Assembly: GCA_035550655.1 (NCBI GenBank)
Contig: DASZOU010000004.1
Location: 1 to 64,000, forward strand
Source: DASZTV01 sp035550655
GTDB taxonomy: Bacteria; Actinomycetota; Actinomycetes; JAFAQI01
DNA length: 64,000 bases
Direction: 5' to 3'
The translations under genes were made by a program, and so were the position numbers. Under the pieces are notes generated by a model. That model worked only from the letters and a program-made list of their open reading frames with translations, ran no database searches and was not told the DNA's origin. This document shows, one piece after another, positions 8,609 to 17,035 of the stretch (positions are counted from its first letter, which is position 1; every line of letters begins with the position of its first letter).

Positions 8609-10042
8609 GTGGCTTCGGCGACTAGCGAGCTGCTCGCCGACCGGTATCACCTCGAGGAACGCATCGCGACCGGCGGCATGGGCGTCGTCTGGCGGGCCCG
8701 TGACCATCGTCTCGGCCGCGATGTCGCGATCAAGCTGATCCGCCCTGAGTACGCCGACGACCCGACCTTCCGGCAGCGCTTGCAGCTCGAGGCTCGCGCG
8801 ATCGCCGCGATCCGCAGCACTCATGTCGTCCGCATCCACGATGTGTGTGAGGAGCACGACCCGGCCGGCGGCTATCGGGCCTTCCTCGTCATGGAGCTCG
8901 TCGATGGGCAGCCGCTGTCGGCGCTGCTTCGCGACGGCTCGTTTCCCGCCGACCGGACCGCCGCGGTGATGAGCCAGGCTGCCGCTGCCCTCGCCGCGGC
9001 ACACGCGCAACAGATCATTCACCGCGACATCAAACCGGCGAACCTGATGGTCGACTCCGCCGGGCGGGTGGTCGTCCTGGACTTCGGCATCGCGCGAGCT
9101 GCCGATGCCGTCGCCCTGACGGCGACCGACCTCATCTTGGGCACTGCGCGTTACATCTCGCCGGAACAAGCCGACGGGCGCGGCGCCACGGCGGCGAGCG
9201 ATGTGTACAGCCTCGGCGTTGTCGCGTTCGAATGCCTGGTCGGCAACGTCCCGTACGACGCGGGCTCCGACGTCGCGACCGCGCTCGCCCATCTGCGCGA
9301 CCCGATCCCGTCCCTCCCAGCCCGCGTGCCGCATCCCATCGCCGCTCTGGTGACGCAGATGCTTGCCAAGTCACCGGGCGATCGCCCGTCCGCGGCAGAG
9401 GTGGCTGACCGGTTCGGCGCGCTGTCAGCGGTGTCGGCGGCCGAGCCGCTCGACGAGACCGTTGCCGTCGCGCAGCCGGCGCAGGAACCCACCGCCGTCA
9501 TGCCCCTCGTCCTGGCCGCCCGGCACCGGGTACAGGATCGGCTCGCGGGACGTGACCTGCACGAGACCCGCTCGGCACTGCTGCGCCCCCGGCTGATGAT
9601 GATCCCGGCCGTGATGGCTGCCGTGGCGCTCATCATCGCCATAGCCCTCTCGAGTGGCTCCAACGGGTTGCAGCCGTCGGCGGCCGCGGGCGCGAACTCC
9701 CCCCATGCGTCACACCACGCGACGGTCACGAAGGTGAGGATCGATCCGAGCCGGTACGTCGGCCGGCCGTGGACCGCCGTACGCAGCGAGCTGAGCGCCC
9801 TCGGCGTCCACCCGAAGCCGCACTTCACAGGGGCTGGAACCACAACGACCGTGGTGGGCCTCGCACCGGCCGGCAAGGTGGCGAAAGGAAGCACGATCAC
9901 CGTCATCGTCTCCCGGACCCACCCCGCACCCCACCCCGCGGCCCGCCCCGCGGCCCACCCCGCGCCCAAGCCGAAGCCGCCGGCACCGAAGCCCGCTGGG
10001 CCGCACGGCCACGGCCCTCCCGGCCACGAGAGACACCCCTAG
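8609..10042 (+). CDS. PknB-type Ser/Thr protein kinase with one PASTA domain
   Basis: Start chosen at the GTG at 8609, with GGGGAGA seven bases upstream; a GTG at 8537 would add 24 residues that do not belong to the fold. The 477-residue protein has a kinase domain (about 10-275) with GGMGVVW glycine loop, VAIKLI lysine, HRDIKPANLM catalytic loop, DFGIARA and GTARYISPEQ activation segment, a transmembrane helix near 330-350, one PASTA domain (about 370-435) and a Pro/His/Ala tail. PASTA kinases bind peptidoglycan fragments and control growth and cell-wall synthesis; most relatives have three or four PASTA units. It does not sit in the usual pbpA/rodA cluster, so it is an accessory kinase. Confidence 0.9.
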   Translation: MASATSELLADRYHLEERIATGGMGVVWRARDHRLGRDVAIKLIRPEYADDPTFRQRLQLEARAIAAIRSTHVVRIHDVCEEHDPAGGYRAFLVMELVDGQPLSALLRDGSFPADRTAAVMSQAAAALAAAHAQQIIHRDIKPANLMVDSAGRVVVLDFGIARAADAVALTATDLILGTARYISPEQADGRGATAASDVYSLGVVAFECLVGNVPYDAGSDVATALAHLRDPIPSLPARVPHPIAALVTQMLAKSPGDRPSAAEVADRFGALSAVSAAEPLDETVAVAQPAQEPTAVMPLVLAARHRVQDRLAGRDLHETRSALLRPRLMMIPAVMAAVALIIAIALSSGSNGLQPSAAAGANSPHASHHATVTKVRIDPSRYVGRPWTAVRSELSALGVHPKPHFTGAGTTTTVVGLAPAGKVAKGSTITVIVSRTHPAPHPAARPAAHPAPKPKPPAPKPAGPHGHGPPGHERHP

Positions 10043-10071
10043 CCCCCGACCGCCGTCACCGGCGTCCGACC

Positions 10072-10110
10072 CGATTGCCATTGCTCCGGGCTGGAGCACG
10101 CTGCAATGGC
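10072..10110 (+). repeat. 39-bp palindromic repeat, copy 1
   Basis: Intergenic element with perfect 8-bp arms GCCATTGC (10077-10084) and GCAATGGC (10103-10110) and an inner GCTCC/GGAGC pair. It matches 32 of 39 positions with the element at 24071-24109 without gaps. It lies between the kinase gene and the small secreted-protein gene and could act as a transcription terminator, but it has no U-tract. Confidence 0.7.
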
Positions 10111-10135
10111 CGTCACGATCGCCTAAGGTGACGCG

Positions 10136-10573
10136 ATGCGGCCTCGGACTCTCCTCGTGCCAGTGACGATCGGGCTCGCCGCGGTCGTCGGTTTCAGCGG
10201 ACCCGGACTCGTGAGTGCGTCAGCCCACGGAGCGGCGACCGCCGGCAGCTGTGGCCCGGCGCACCGGTACGTCGATGCGGAGAGCGCGGTCGCGAAAGCG
10301 CATGCGGTGGTCATCCACGGCAAGCACGCCACGTTGCACTGTGGCGGCCCCGACGACTACTCCTACGTGATCGGAAAGGCCGTCACGCTGCGGATGCTGA
10401 TGACCGGGACGGTCGTGGTCTGGAAGATGCCGGAGGACCCGAGCCAGGGCACCCGCACGATCCCGGCGACCAACCTGCCGCACTGGTTGAAGCGCAACGC
10501 GGGCGAGCCCATCTACAAGATCCACGGCCCGTCGAACGCCGTGATGAAGCTCGTCGAGAAGTGGCACCCCTAA
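10136..10573 (+). CDS. Small secreted protein, function unknown
   Basis: A 145-residue protein with an N-terminal signal peptide (MRPRTLL, hydrophobic core to about residue 30) and three cysteines in the mature part. It has no recognised family. AAGGTGACG precedes the ATG at 10136. The following GH5 gene starts 13 bases inside its 3' end, so the two are probably co-transcribed and the protein may assist or accompany the secreted hydrolase (inference). Confidence 0.7.
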   Translation: MRPRTLLVPVTIGLAAVVGFSGPGLVSASAHGAATAGSCGPAHRYVDAESAVAKAHAVVIHGKHATLHCGGPDDYSYVIGKAVTLRMLMTGTVVVWKMPEDPSQGTRTIPATNLPHWLKRNAGEPIYKIHGPSNAVMKLVEKWHP

Positions 10574-12030
10574 CCCGCTCGAGCCGATCTCGCGTTGCGG
10601 TAGCTCTCGCGCTCGCGACCGCCGCCCTCGCCGGGCCCGCCGCCCACGCGGCACCCACCCACGCGAGCCGCGCATCAACGCATGCCCCACAGCTCTCCCA
10701 TCGCGGGCCGTTCCTCACCGATCCGTCGGGTCGAGTCGTGATCGTGCACGGCGTGAACATGGTGTTCAAGCACTCGCCCTACGTCGCGCCGGCGACGCGA
10801 AGCGGGTTCACGGCGCGCGACGCGGACTTCCTGGCGCGTCACGGCTTCAACGCCGTTCGCCTCGGTGTGCTGTTCGCGGGCGTCATGCCGAAGCCGGGAG
10901 TCATCGACCAGCACTACCTGTCGCGGGTCGAGCGCATCGTGCGGCTGCTCACCCGCCGGCACATCTGGGTGCTGCTGGACTTCCACGAGGACGCCTTCAA
11001 CGAGAAGTTCGCCGGTGAAGGCTTCCCCGACTGGGCGGTCCACGACGACGGGCTGCCCTTCGTGAACCTCGGCAGCTTCTTCGCCAACGACCAGACACCG
11101 GCGGTGCAGCACGCCTACGACCACGTGTGGAACGACGACTTCCGGCTGTGGCAGTACTACGCGCAGGCGTGGCAGGCGGTGGCGAAGAAGTGGGCGCACC
11201 AGCCGTATCTGATGGGCTACGACCTGTTCAACGAACCGAACGCGGGCAGCCAGATGCTCACCTGCGCCCAACCCCTCGGCTGCCCGATCTTCGACGCCCG
11301 GCTGCAGGCCTTCTACGACTTCGTGCGCTCGGCGATCCGGCGCGTCGACCCGAGCAACCTCGTCTGGTACGAACCGCAGTTCCTCTTCAACGCGATCTCT
11401 CAGTCGAACTTCACACGCGTCGATGACCGCCAGGTCGCACTGTCATGGCACGACTACGCCTGCACGCCCGCCTTCGTCGAAGGCGGGGTCGTACCGGGTG
11501 ACGTCGACTGCCGGGTGAATGAGCCGCGCGTCATGGAGAACGCCGCGCGGCAGATCAGGGCGATGGGCGCCGGTGGCGCGATGACGGAGTTCGGGGCGGG
11601 TGACGACCTCGGCGACCTCGCCAGACTCACGTCGTACGCCGACGCCCACCTGACCGGGTGGATGTACTGGCAGTACAAGCTCTGGCACGACCCGACCGGC
11701 GGCAGCGACGAGGGCCTGTTCCGCGACGATGCCAAGCTGTCCTCGGTCAAACGAGCCAAGCTCCAGGTGCTCGTGCATCCCTACCCGCAGGCCATCGCAG
11801 GCACCCCGACCGCTCTGTCGTGGGATCCGGCGACGAAGATCCTGCGGTTCAGCTACCGCCCGCGGCCGGCGATCGGACCCACCGACGTCTTCCTGCCGTC
11901 GCTGACGTGCGGACATGGCTGCTCATTGCGGGTCACCGATGGGACCGTCGTACGCCGGACGCTGCGGCACGCTTTTGTCGATGCCACGCCCGGCGCGACC
12001 AACGTCACGATCGAGGTCACCACGCACTGA
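10561..12030 (+). CDS. Secreted glycoside hydrolase family 5, endoglycoceramidase-like
   Basis: A 489-residue exported enzyme from the GTG at 10561 with a clear signal peptide (RSSRSRVAVALALATAALAG). The (beta/alpha)8 catalytic domain has the GH5 acid/base in LFNEPNAGS (about residue 223) and the nucleophile Glu in MTEFGAGD (about residue 342). A C-terminal beta domain follows (from about 400). The opening GVNMVFKHSPY and overall layout resemble endoglycoceramidase-type GH5 enzymes, which release glycans from glycosphingolipids or glycolipids; a cellulase-type activity cannot be excluded. Nearby secreted GH31 and DUF1906 proteins suggest extracellular glycan processing. Confidence 0.85.
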   Translation: MAPLTRSSRSRVAVALALATAALAGPAAHAAPTHASRASTHAPQLSHRGPFLTDPSGRVVIVHGVNMVFKHSPYVAPATRSGFTARDADFLARHGFNAVRLGVLFAGVMPKPGVIDQHYLSRVERIVRLLTRRHIWVLLDFHEDAFNEKFAGEGFPDWAVHDDGLPFVNLGSFFANDQTPAVQHAYDHVWNDDFRLWQYYAQAWQAVAKKWAHQPYLMGYDLFNEPNAGSQMLTCAQPLGCPIFDARLQAFYDFVRSAIRRVDPSNLVWYEPQFLFNAISQSNFTRVDDRQVALSWHDYACTPAFVEGGVVPGDVDCRVNEPRVMENAARQIRAMGAGGAMTEFGAGDDLGDLARLTSYADAHLTGWMYWQYKLWHDPTGGSDEGLFRDDAKLSSVKRAKLQVLVHPYPQAIAGTPTALSWDPATKILRFSYRPRPAIGPTDVFLPSLTCGHGCSLRVTDGTVVRRTLRHAFVDATPGATNVTIEVTTH

Positions 12031-12098
12031 CTTCCCGCTTCAGGACGTTGGTCCCATTCGTCCTCGCAGTGGATAACTCCTGGGGACAACCACGAGGG

Positions 12099-12353
12099 CT
12101 ACTTCCAGCGGAAGTGGACGAAGATGCGACCGAAGTTGTCGGAGTCCTTCTCCACGCGGTGGTAGAGCGCCTTGATCTCCTTCTGGTCGAGGAACCGCAG
12201 CACGTGCTTCTTCAGCTGCCCTGATCCCTTGCCCGGGATGATCTCGACCAGCTTCGCCTTCTTGGCGACGGCCTCGTCGATGATCCCCTGGAGCGCGCGG
12301 TCGATCTCGGAGCCCCGGTTGTAGATGTCGTGCAGGTCGAGCTTGAGCTTCAC
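12099..12353 (-). CDS. Stand-alone Smr domain protein
   Basis: An 84-residue protein from the GTG at 12353. It is a single Smr (small MutS-related) domain with the LDLHD motif (residues 5-9) and the IIPGKGSGQLK loop, the variant of the usual HGKGSG, and ends HFRWK. Smr domains are metal-independent nickases or RNases; in other bacteria free-standing ones act in recombination suppression or at collided ribosomes. The remaining upstream frame on this strand belongs to other genes, which is why the short start is used. Thirty bases separate it from the DUF1906-type gene, so they may share a transcript. Confidence 0.85.
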   Translation of the reverse strand: MKLKLDLHDIYNRGSEIDRALQGIIDEAVAKKAKLVEIIPGKGSGQLKKHVLRFLDQKEIKALYHRVEKDSDNFGRIFVHFRWK

Positions 12354-12382
12354 GGCGTCACGATCGCACCACGCGACGGCAT

Positions 12383-13159
12383 TCAGCACGCGAGATCGTG
12401 GTCGATACCGGCACTGATCCATTGGGCGACCAGGGCCGGCCCGCCGGTGATCGAGTGGGCGAGGCAGTTGTGGCGGGCGTTGCGCTTGCTGCCCGCTCCG
12501 CCACCCCACACGGGGGTGCCGCGGAAGTCCGTGCTCCCGCCGGTGATCTGGTACCACCAGCTCGTCTCCGTGTAGATCCCGGCACCGACGTGTCGCCGGT
12601 GCCGCAGGTAGTCGAGTGAGCCGCGGATCACGGCACGGTTCGCCGCGATGCCGTGGGAGGTGTAGCCCCAGGTGTTGTCGATCTCGACGTCGAGCCACCA
12701 CCTCCCGCGGCCGGGAGCTCCGACCGAGCTGACATAGCCCCATGCGGCGGCCGCCGCCTCGTAGCCGTAGTCGTAGGCGCACCCGGCGTCGTACTTGGGC
12801 GCGCGCCGACACGCCCGCGGACCGCCTCGGCCCCAGTTCGGGCTGCGGTGTCCGGGATCGGCGAGGTTGATGTAGTACTGCGGCCGGTAGGTCAGGCCGC
12901 TCGCCCACGTGTATTCCGATGACAGGCAGGGTGAGGAGAAGTACGGCCGGCCCGCAGTGGTCGCGATGATCCCGAAGCTCGCGCCGGTGGGCAAGGCGCG
13001 CGCGCAGCTCTGCGCGCCGACGTCACGGCCGACCGCACCGCTCGGCGGGTTGCCCGCGGCCCGCACCGAGGCCGCGTTCGGTACGGCACCTCCGCCGAGA
13101 GCCCCGCTGAGCAGCACGAGACCGATCAACCGGGTGATCGCCGAGAACAGTGAGACCAC
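12383..13159 (-). CDS. Secreted DUF1906 / GH25-like protein
   Basis: A 258-residue exported protein: the GTG at 13159 gives a signal peptide of about 30 residues, and several cysteines lie in the mature part. The strand segment GRWWLDVEIDNTWGY, with consecutive acidic residues at the end of a barrel strand, and later GAGIYTETSWWYQIT are typical of the GH25-like/Rv2525c-type (DUF1906) barrel, a fold related to lysozyme-type peptidoglycan hydrolases. Catalysis is not proven for this branch. The likely location is the cell envelope or outside the cell. Confidence 0.7.
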   Translation of the reverse strand: MVSLFSAITRLIGLVLLSGALGGGAVPNAASVRAAGNPPSGAVGRDVGAQSCARALPTGASFGIIATTAGRPYFSSPCLSSEYTWASGLTYRPQYYINLADPGHRSPNWGRGGPRACRRAPKYDAGCAYDYGYEAAAAAWGYVSSVGAPGRGRWWLDVEIDNTWGYTSHGIAANRAVIRGSLDYLRHRRHVGAGIYTETSWWYQITGGSTDFRGTPVWGGGAGSKRNARHNCLAHSITGGPALVAQWISAGIDHDLAC

Positions 13160-13200
13160 GACGTCCGACGCTAGCCCGACGCCCTTTCGCCGCTCTCAGG

Positions 13201-13407
13201 TCAGCGGTAGACCCCGCAGCGCCGGCACTTCGTACGACGGAACAGCCGGGTCATCCAGTCATGCCCCGGACCCGAGATGCAAGCGATCACCGCGGCGGCC
13301 CGGACGTCGTCGTTCGTCCGCATCCGCCACAGCGGCCCGTCGACCAAACGCGCCGCATGGCCGCGACCCGTGTCCCGCACCGTGGTCCCCTCCCCGTCCG
13401 CACGCAT
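13201..13407 (-). CDS. Small zinc-ribbon-like protein, hypothetical
   Basis: A possible 68-residue gene ending GHDWMTRLFRRTKCRRCGVYR. A GHDW motif followed by a CxxC pair near the C-terminus is a pattern I associate with small actinobacterial zinc-ribbon proteins. No ribosome site is visible at the ATG at 13407, and an internal ATG (MRTNDDV) is an alternative start. The region would otherwise be a 300-base gap between two minus-strand genes, which modestly favours a real gene. Confidence 0.4.
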   Translation of the reverse strand: MRADGEGTTVRDTGRGHAARLVDGPLWRMRTNDDVRAAAVIACISGPGHDWMTRLFRRTKCRRCGVYR

Positions 13408-13483
13408 GCTGGCGCGGATCCAAACCGGGGAAGGGATCCATCATCCCTGCGCCCTTCGGCGGCCCGTCAAGGACCCCCGGGAC

Positions 13484-14578
13484 TCAGACCAGCACGGTCT
13501 CAGGGATCTCCATGTGCTCCGGCGCGGCCGAGCGGAGCAGCGACGACCGCCCTTCGCGCCACGCCTCGAGCACATGCGTCGCGAACTGTCGCTCCGCCCA
13601 CATCAGTGACTCCGCACCCCACAGCACCACTGGCGCCGCCGCCGGCTGCTGGGCGACCAAACCGGCCGCCAGCCCGTCGGCGGCAATCCGGGCGTGGTGC
13701 GCATCGGCGACGACGTGGACGTCGAAGAAGTGGCAGGCGTCCTGCGGCGCCTCGAGTCGACGCAGCGCGGCGGAGTACGCCGACATCGGCGCCACCGAGC
13801 TCATCTCGAAGCCGGCGAGGTGACCGATCAGCGCCGGCAGCCAGGTGCGATGCAGGCCGAACAGGGACGCGAGGTTCACCGTCGCCAGCGTCACGCCTGG
13901 CAGCTGCGGCAGGTAGAAGCTGTAGCGGGTGTCGAGGTTGAGCAGCGCAAGGGTCAGCGCGTAGAGGTTCTGATGGATGTCACGCTCGATGCCGTCGCCG
14001 TACTCACCTTGCTGGATCTCGGCGAGCGCCGCCTTTGGCCGCCCGCCCAGGCGCGGCAACGCCCAGGTGTGAGGGTCCGCCTCCTTGAGCTGCCAGGCGC
14101 TGCGATGAATGCAGACCTCGCGAATCTGCTCCCAGGTCGCGTCGCGCTCGCAGAACGAAGCCAGGCCCGGCCCGTCGTTGCGCTCCGTCAGCCGGTGCAA
14201 CGCCGCGGCGATGTCGTCGACCTTGTCGCGCATCGGGACCTCTTGCCGCAGCCGCTCCAGGAACCGTCGCTCGATCTCTGCGCGTCCCGCGAGCAGCATC
14301 GGCGCCCATTCCCAATCGTCGTCGACGCCCGCGATGCCGCGGTAGTGCAGCTCGTACAGGAGGTAGAGCGCCAAGGCGCTGTCGTCGCCGGTGACCGGGT
14401 CGTCCTCGGCCTCGGGTACGGCGAAACAGCGGCCCGGCGGCCGGCTCAGCGTCTCCGCGACCCACTCAGAGACCGGACCGCGTGGGGGCGGCAGCGTGGC
14501 CCGGCAGTGATCGACGACGGACGGCACGTCGCCATAGGACTGCATCTGGGAGAGGCTCACGCGGAGGTATTTCCCCAT
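13484..14578 (-). CDS. Iron-containing redox enzyme family protein (haem-oxygenase-like fold)
   Basis: A 364-residue, mostly helical cytoplasmic protein. Acidic and His residues spaced over several helices (around HRSAWQLKEADPHTW, EYGDGIERDIHQ and FFDVHVVADAHH) fit the haem-oxygenase-like diiron oxidase/oxygenase superfamily, whose members use a two-iron site to oxidise substrates with O2. The last of these, DVHVVADAHH, is the expected late H-x3-D-x2-H type ligand region. The substrate is unknown. It is divergent from the flippase-like gene, with a palindrome GATGTAAC-n13-GTTACATC between them. Confidence 0.7.
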   Translation of the reverse strand: MGKYLRVSLSQMQSYGDVPSVVDHCRATLPPPRGPVSEWVAETLSRPPGRCFAVPEAEDDPVTGDDSALALYLLYELHYRGIAGVDDDWEWAPMLLAGRAEIERRFLERLRQEVPMRDKVDDIAAALHRLTERNDGPGLASFCERDATWEQIREVCIHRSAWQLKEADPHTWALPRLGGRPKAALAEIQQGEYGDGIERDIHQNLYALTLALLNLDTRYSFYLPQLPGVTLATVNLASLFGLHRTWLPALIGHLAGFEMSSVAPMSAYSAALRRLEAPQDACHFFDVHVVADAHHARIAADGLAAGLVAQQPAAAPVVLWGAESLMWAERQFATHVLEAWREGRSSLLRSAAPEHMEIPETVLV

Positions 14579-14611
14579 AGCCCGGTCGGCGAATCCGCCC
14601 GGACCGTGACG

Positions 14612-14640
14612 GATGTAACGAGAGTGGCCTGGGTTACATC
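14612..14640 (+). promoter_or_regulatory. Inverted repeat GATGTAAC-n13-GTTACATC in a divergent promoter region
   Basis: Perfect 8-bp arms at 14612-14619 and 14633-14640 in the 162-base space between the diverging redox-enzyme (start 14578) and flippase-like (start 14741) genes. The half-site GTTACAT is the same as in the palindrome at 21045-21068, there in the opposite orientation. A shared regulator is possible but not shown. Confidence 0.5.
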
Positions 14641-14740
14641 GGGCGGACGGCTGGTGGCTCCCTCGTCTTCATCTTCAGGTCAGCAACGTCGATGAAACTG
14701 CTTCGAGCCCAATCCCGCCGGGCACTCCACCGGAGGATGC

Positions 14741-15760
14741 ATGCGCTCGCGCCGCCTTCGGATCGCCGTTCAGCTGAGCGTGCTCGGCCTGGTCGTGTGG
14801 TGGCTCGTCGTCCCGAAGCTGCGCGGCTCCTCCCACTCGTTGCCGCTGCTGTGGGACCTCGACACGTTCTGGGTGCCGCTCGCACTCGCCGCCGAGCTCG
14901 CGTCGCTCGTCGCCTACACGCTCGCGACCCGCACCATGCTGTCGGCCGCCGTCCGGCCGTCGTACCCGAAGGTGATGTGCATCGACCTGAGCTCGATCGC
15001 GCTCGGACACTGCCTGCCCGATGGTGGCGCGGCGGGGACAGCGCTGAGCTGGCGGCTGCTGGTGAAGAACGGCGTCCCGAGCGGCGACGCAGCTTTCGCG
15101 AAGTTCGCGCAGGGTCTCGGGTCGGCCGTGATGCTGTACCTCTTGCTCTTCACGGCGCTCATCGTGGGGGGGTACGACGGTGGCTACTCGACGTGGACGA
15201 TCGCTCCCCTGGCCCTGGCCAGCATCGCGCTGATCGTCGTCGGACTGCTCATCGCATCGTTGCGCCGCCCAGGCTTCCGTGACCGGATGGCAGCCCGGCT
15301 TGCTCGCATCCCACGAGTCGGGACGCGGGTCGCGCATCGGATCGGCCTGCTCTACGAGTCACACCTCGAAAGCCACGTGCGTGGCGCCTTCCGGGACCGG
15401 CGGCGGATGGCACGCGCGGCCGGTTGGTCCATGACCAACTGGGCTCTGGACTTTCTCGCGCTCTACGCGTCGCTGACCGCGTTTGACGCCGACATCCGCC
15501 TCGAGGGCGTTGCGGTGGCGTTCGCCATCGCGTGCTTCGGCACCTGGTTGCCGATCACCCCGAGTGGTCTCGGCGTAACCGAAGGACTGATGATCCCGGC
15601 GCTGATCGGCTTCGGCGCGCCACAGTCCGCGGCCGTGCTGGGCGTGCTGACCTGGCGAGCGATCGCGTACTGGTTGCCGATCCCGATCGGTGCCGTCGCC
15701 TACACCGCGCTTCATCTCGGCCGGCCCGGCACCGCTAGAGGCGCGCCCGCTCTGCAATAG
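14741..15760 (+). CDS. Flippase-like integral membrane protein (UPF0104/YbhN type)
   Basis: A 339-residue polytopic protein with about eight hydrophobic helices and the family-typical stretches LPDGGAAGTALSWRLL and LPITPSGLGVTEGLM. This domain is shared with the flippase part of lysyl-phosphatidylglycerol synthases; stand-alone members are thought to move lipids or lipid-linked glycans across the membrane. GGAGG lies 8 bases before the ATG at 14741. Its final 26 bases overlap the convergent thioesterase gene. No glycosyltransferase is adjacent, so the substrate is open. Confidence 0.85.
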   Translation: MRSRRLRIAVQLSVLGLVVWWLVVPKLRGSSHSLPLLWDLDTFWVPLALAAELASLVAYTLATRTMLSAAVRPSYPKVMCIDLSSIALGHCLPDGGAAGTALSWRLLVKNGVPSGDAAFAKFAQGLGSAVMLYLLLFTALIVGGYDGGYSTWTIAPLALASIALIVVGLLIASLRRPGFRDRMAARLARIPRVGTRVAHRIGLLYESHLESHVRGAFRDRRRMARAAGWSMTNWALDFLALYASLTAFDADIRLEGVAVAFAIACFGTWLPITPSGLGVTEGLMIPALIGFGAPQSAAVLGVLTWRAIAYWLPIPIGAVAYTALHLGRPGTARGAPALQ

Positions 15761-16598
15761 CGGTGGCACTCAAGTCTTCGTCGAACGCGCGGATCATCCC
15801 GTCCTGCGCGAAGGAGGCGATCAACCGTCCCGACTCGTCGCAGACCTGCCCGCGCACATAGCTCATCCCGGCGCCGACCGCCGTGCTCTCGTGGTCGTAC
15901 CGGATCCAGCCGTCCCACACGGCCGGATCGTGGAAGCTGATGTCGAGCGCCATCACCGCGGTCGAAACGGTCTTGTGCGACATGGCCGTCCCGATGCCCG
16001 GGTGCGCGCGCATCGTGGTCGAGATCGACAGATGTCCGGTGAAGTGCGCCAGCAGTGCGCGCCGCAGATCGTCGCGGTCGGGGACGGGGTCATAGCGAAG
16101 CCAGGCTTCGAGCCGCGGCGGGCCGACCTCGTCCGGGTCGTTCGGATCGGCGACACCCACCAGCCGAAGCTCTCGGCCCGGCAACGGCATGTCATACGGG
16201 ATCGCGCTCGCCGGGTCGCTGTCCGGCGCCGTCACGGGATGCCGGATGACGTCGGCGACCGGGTGGTCCAGCAGCAGCGTCACGACTCCACACGTTCGCT
16301 CACCCTGAGTGACGGTAACGAGCGCCGTGGTGAAGGAACGGCCCTGGTGGACCACCTCGACGGCGAAGTCGATCAGCGACTCGGCGCGGATCGGCCGGCA
16401 GAAGACGCCACTCGCCCGCCGCACCACCTTCCCGCCGCCGGACTTCGTCGCAGCAACCACCGACTGCGCAAGCGCCTGACTCGCGTCGATGAGATCGCGG
16501 TCGCCGGCGTCGCTGTCGCCGCGGTAGTGATGCTCCGCCACCGCATCGACGTCGAAGACCGCGAGCAGGTTCGCCAGCGTGGATTCCGTCGCGCTCAT
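15735..16598 (-). CDS. Acyl-CoA thioesterase II (TesB-like, double hotdog)
   Basis: A 287-residue protein from the ATG at 16598. Two tandem hotdog domains are visible. The first contains SGGGKVVRRASGVFCRPI and RSFTTALVTVTQGER; the second contains SHKTVSTAVMALDISFHDP, DGWIRYDHESTAVGAGMSYVRGQV and the C-terminal GRLIASFAQDGMIR, which is the hallmark TesB ending. It hydrolyses acyl-CoA to free acid plus CoA, releasing CoA in fatty-acid turnover. It sits 4 bases downstream of the DUF427 gene on the same strand and probably shares its transcript. An upstream in-frame ATG at 16640 would start inside that gene and is less likely. Confidence 0.9.
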   Translation of the reverse strand: MSATESTLANLLAVFDVDAVAEHHYRGDSDAGDRDLIDASQALAQSVVAATKSGGGKVVRRASGVFCRPIRAESLIDFAVEVVHQGRSFTTALVTVTQGERTCGVVTLLLDHPVADVIRHPVTAPDSDPASAIPYDMPLPGRELRLVGVADPNDPDEVGPPRLEAWLRYDPVPDRDDLRRALLAHFTGHLSISTTMRAHPGIGTAMSHKTVSTAVMALDISFHDPAVWDGWIRYDHESTAVGAGMSYVRGQVCDESGRLIASFAQDGMIRAFDEDLSATAIAERARL

Positions 16599-16602
16599 CG
16601 GA

Positions 16603-16998
16603 TCAGCGCTGGTACCCGACGACGGCCGGCGTCGCCACACCGATCTCGACGCTCACCCGGTCCTGGTAGAACGCCACGTGACCTTTGATCTGTGCGACCT
16701 GCGGGTACGGCTCGCGATAGGTCCAGGCGACAGGCTCCTCACCGTCGACGAGCCGCCAGTGCGAGGCCCAGCCCTTGTACGGACAGCGGGTGGGATGGTC
16801 GATCTCGGCGAGCTGCGTCAGGTCGACGTCCGCCTCGGGGATGTAGACGACCACGCCGTGGTCCTGCTCGTCGACCAGCAACGGCTCGGTCGTCCGAGCG
16901 ATGACGCGGTCCCCCGATCGCACCGTGACGAGGTTGCGGCGCCGCAGCAGGTCCACGCGATAGTCCGGTCGTTCCACATAACCGGAGGCTTCGCTCAC
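16603..16998 (-). CDS. DUF427 family protein
   Basis: A 131-residue protein with the DUF427 hallmark HPTRCPYKGWASHW followed by VAWTYREPYPQVAQIKGHVAFY. The family forms small beta barrels of unknown activity and is frequent in actinobacteria, often near lipid or redox genes. It lies directly upstream of the TesB gene and diverges from the ABM gene at 17036 with about 37 bases between starts. Confidence 0.85.
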   Translation of the reverse strand: MSEASGYVERPDYRVDLLRRRNLVTVRSGDRVIARTTEPLLVDEQDHGVVVYIPEADVDLTQLAEIDHPTRCPYKGWASHWRLVDGEEPVAWTYREPYPQVAQIKGHVAFYQDRVSVEIGVATPAVVGYQR

Positions 16999-17035
16999 GG
17001 TGCCTCCCCTCGCGTCGAACTCGTAAGGTGACGGC

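Noticed and set aside
12067..12090. Two DnaA-box-like 9-mers on the minus strand (TTGTCCCCA and TTATCCACT) separated by four bases
   Set aside because: Only two boxes, one imperfect, and no dnaA/dnaN/gidA context or AT-rich region. Too little for an origin; they may be chance or minor DnaA sites.
12909..13941. Long plus-strand frames of 200-300 codons across the DUF1906 and redox-enzyme genes
   Set aside because: Arg/Pro/Ala-rich shadow frames typical of GC-rich DNA opposite real genes; no family motifs or ribosome sites.
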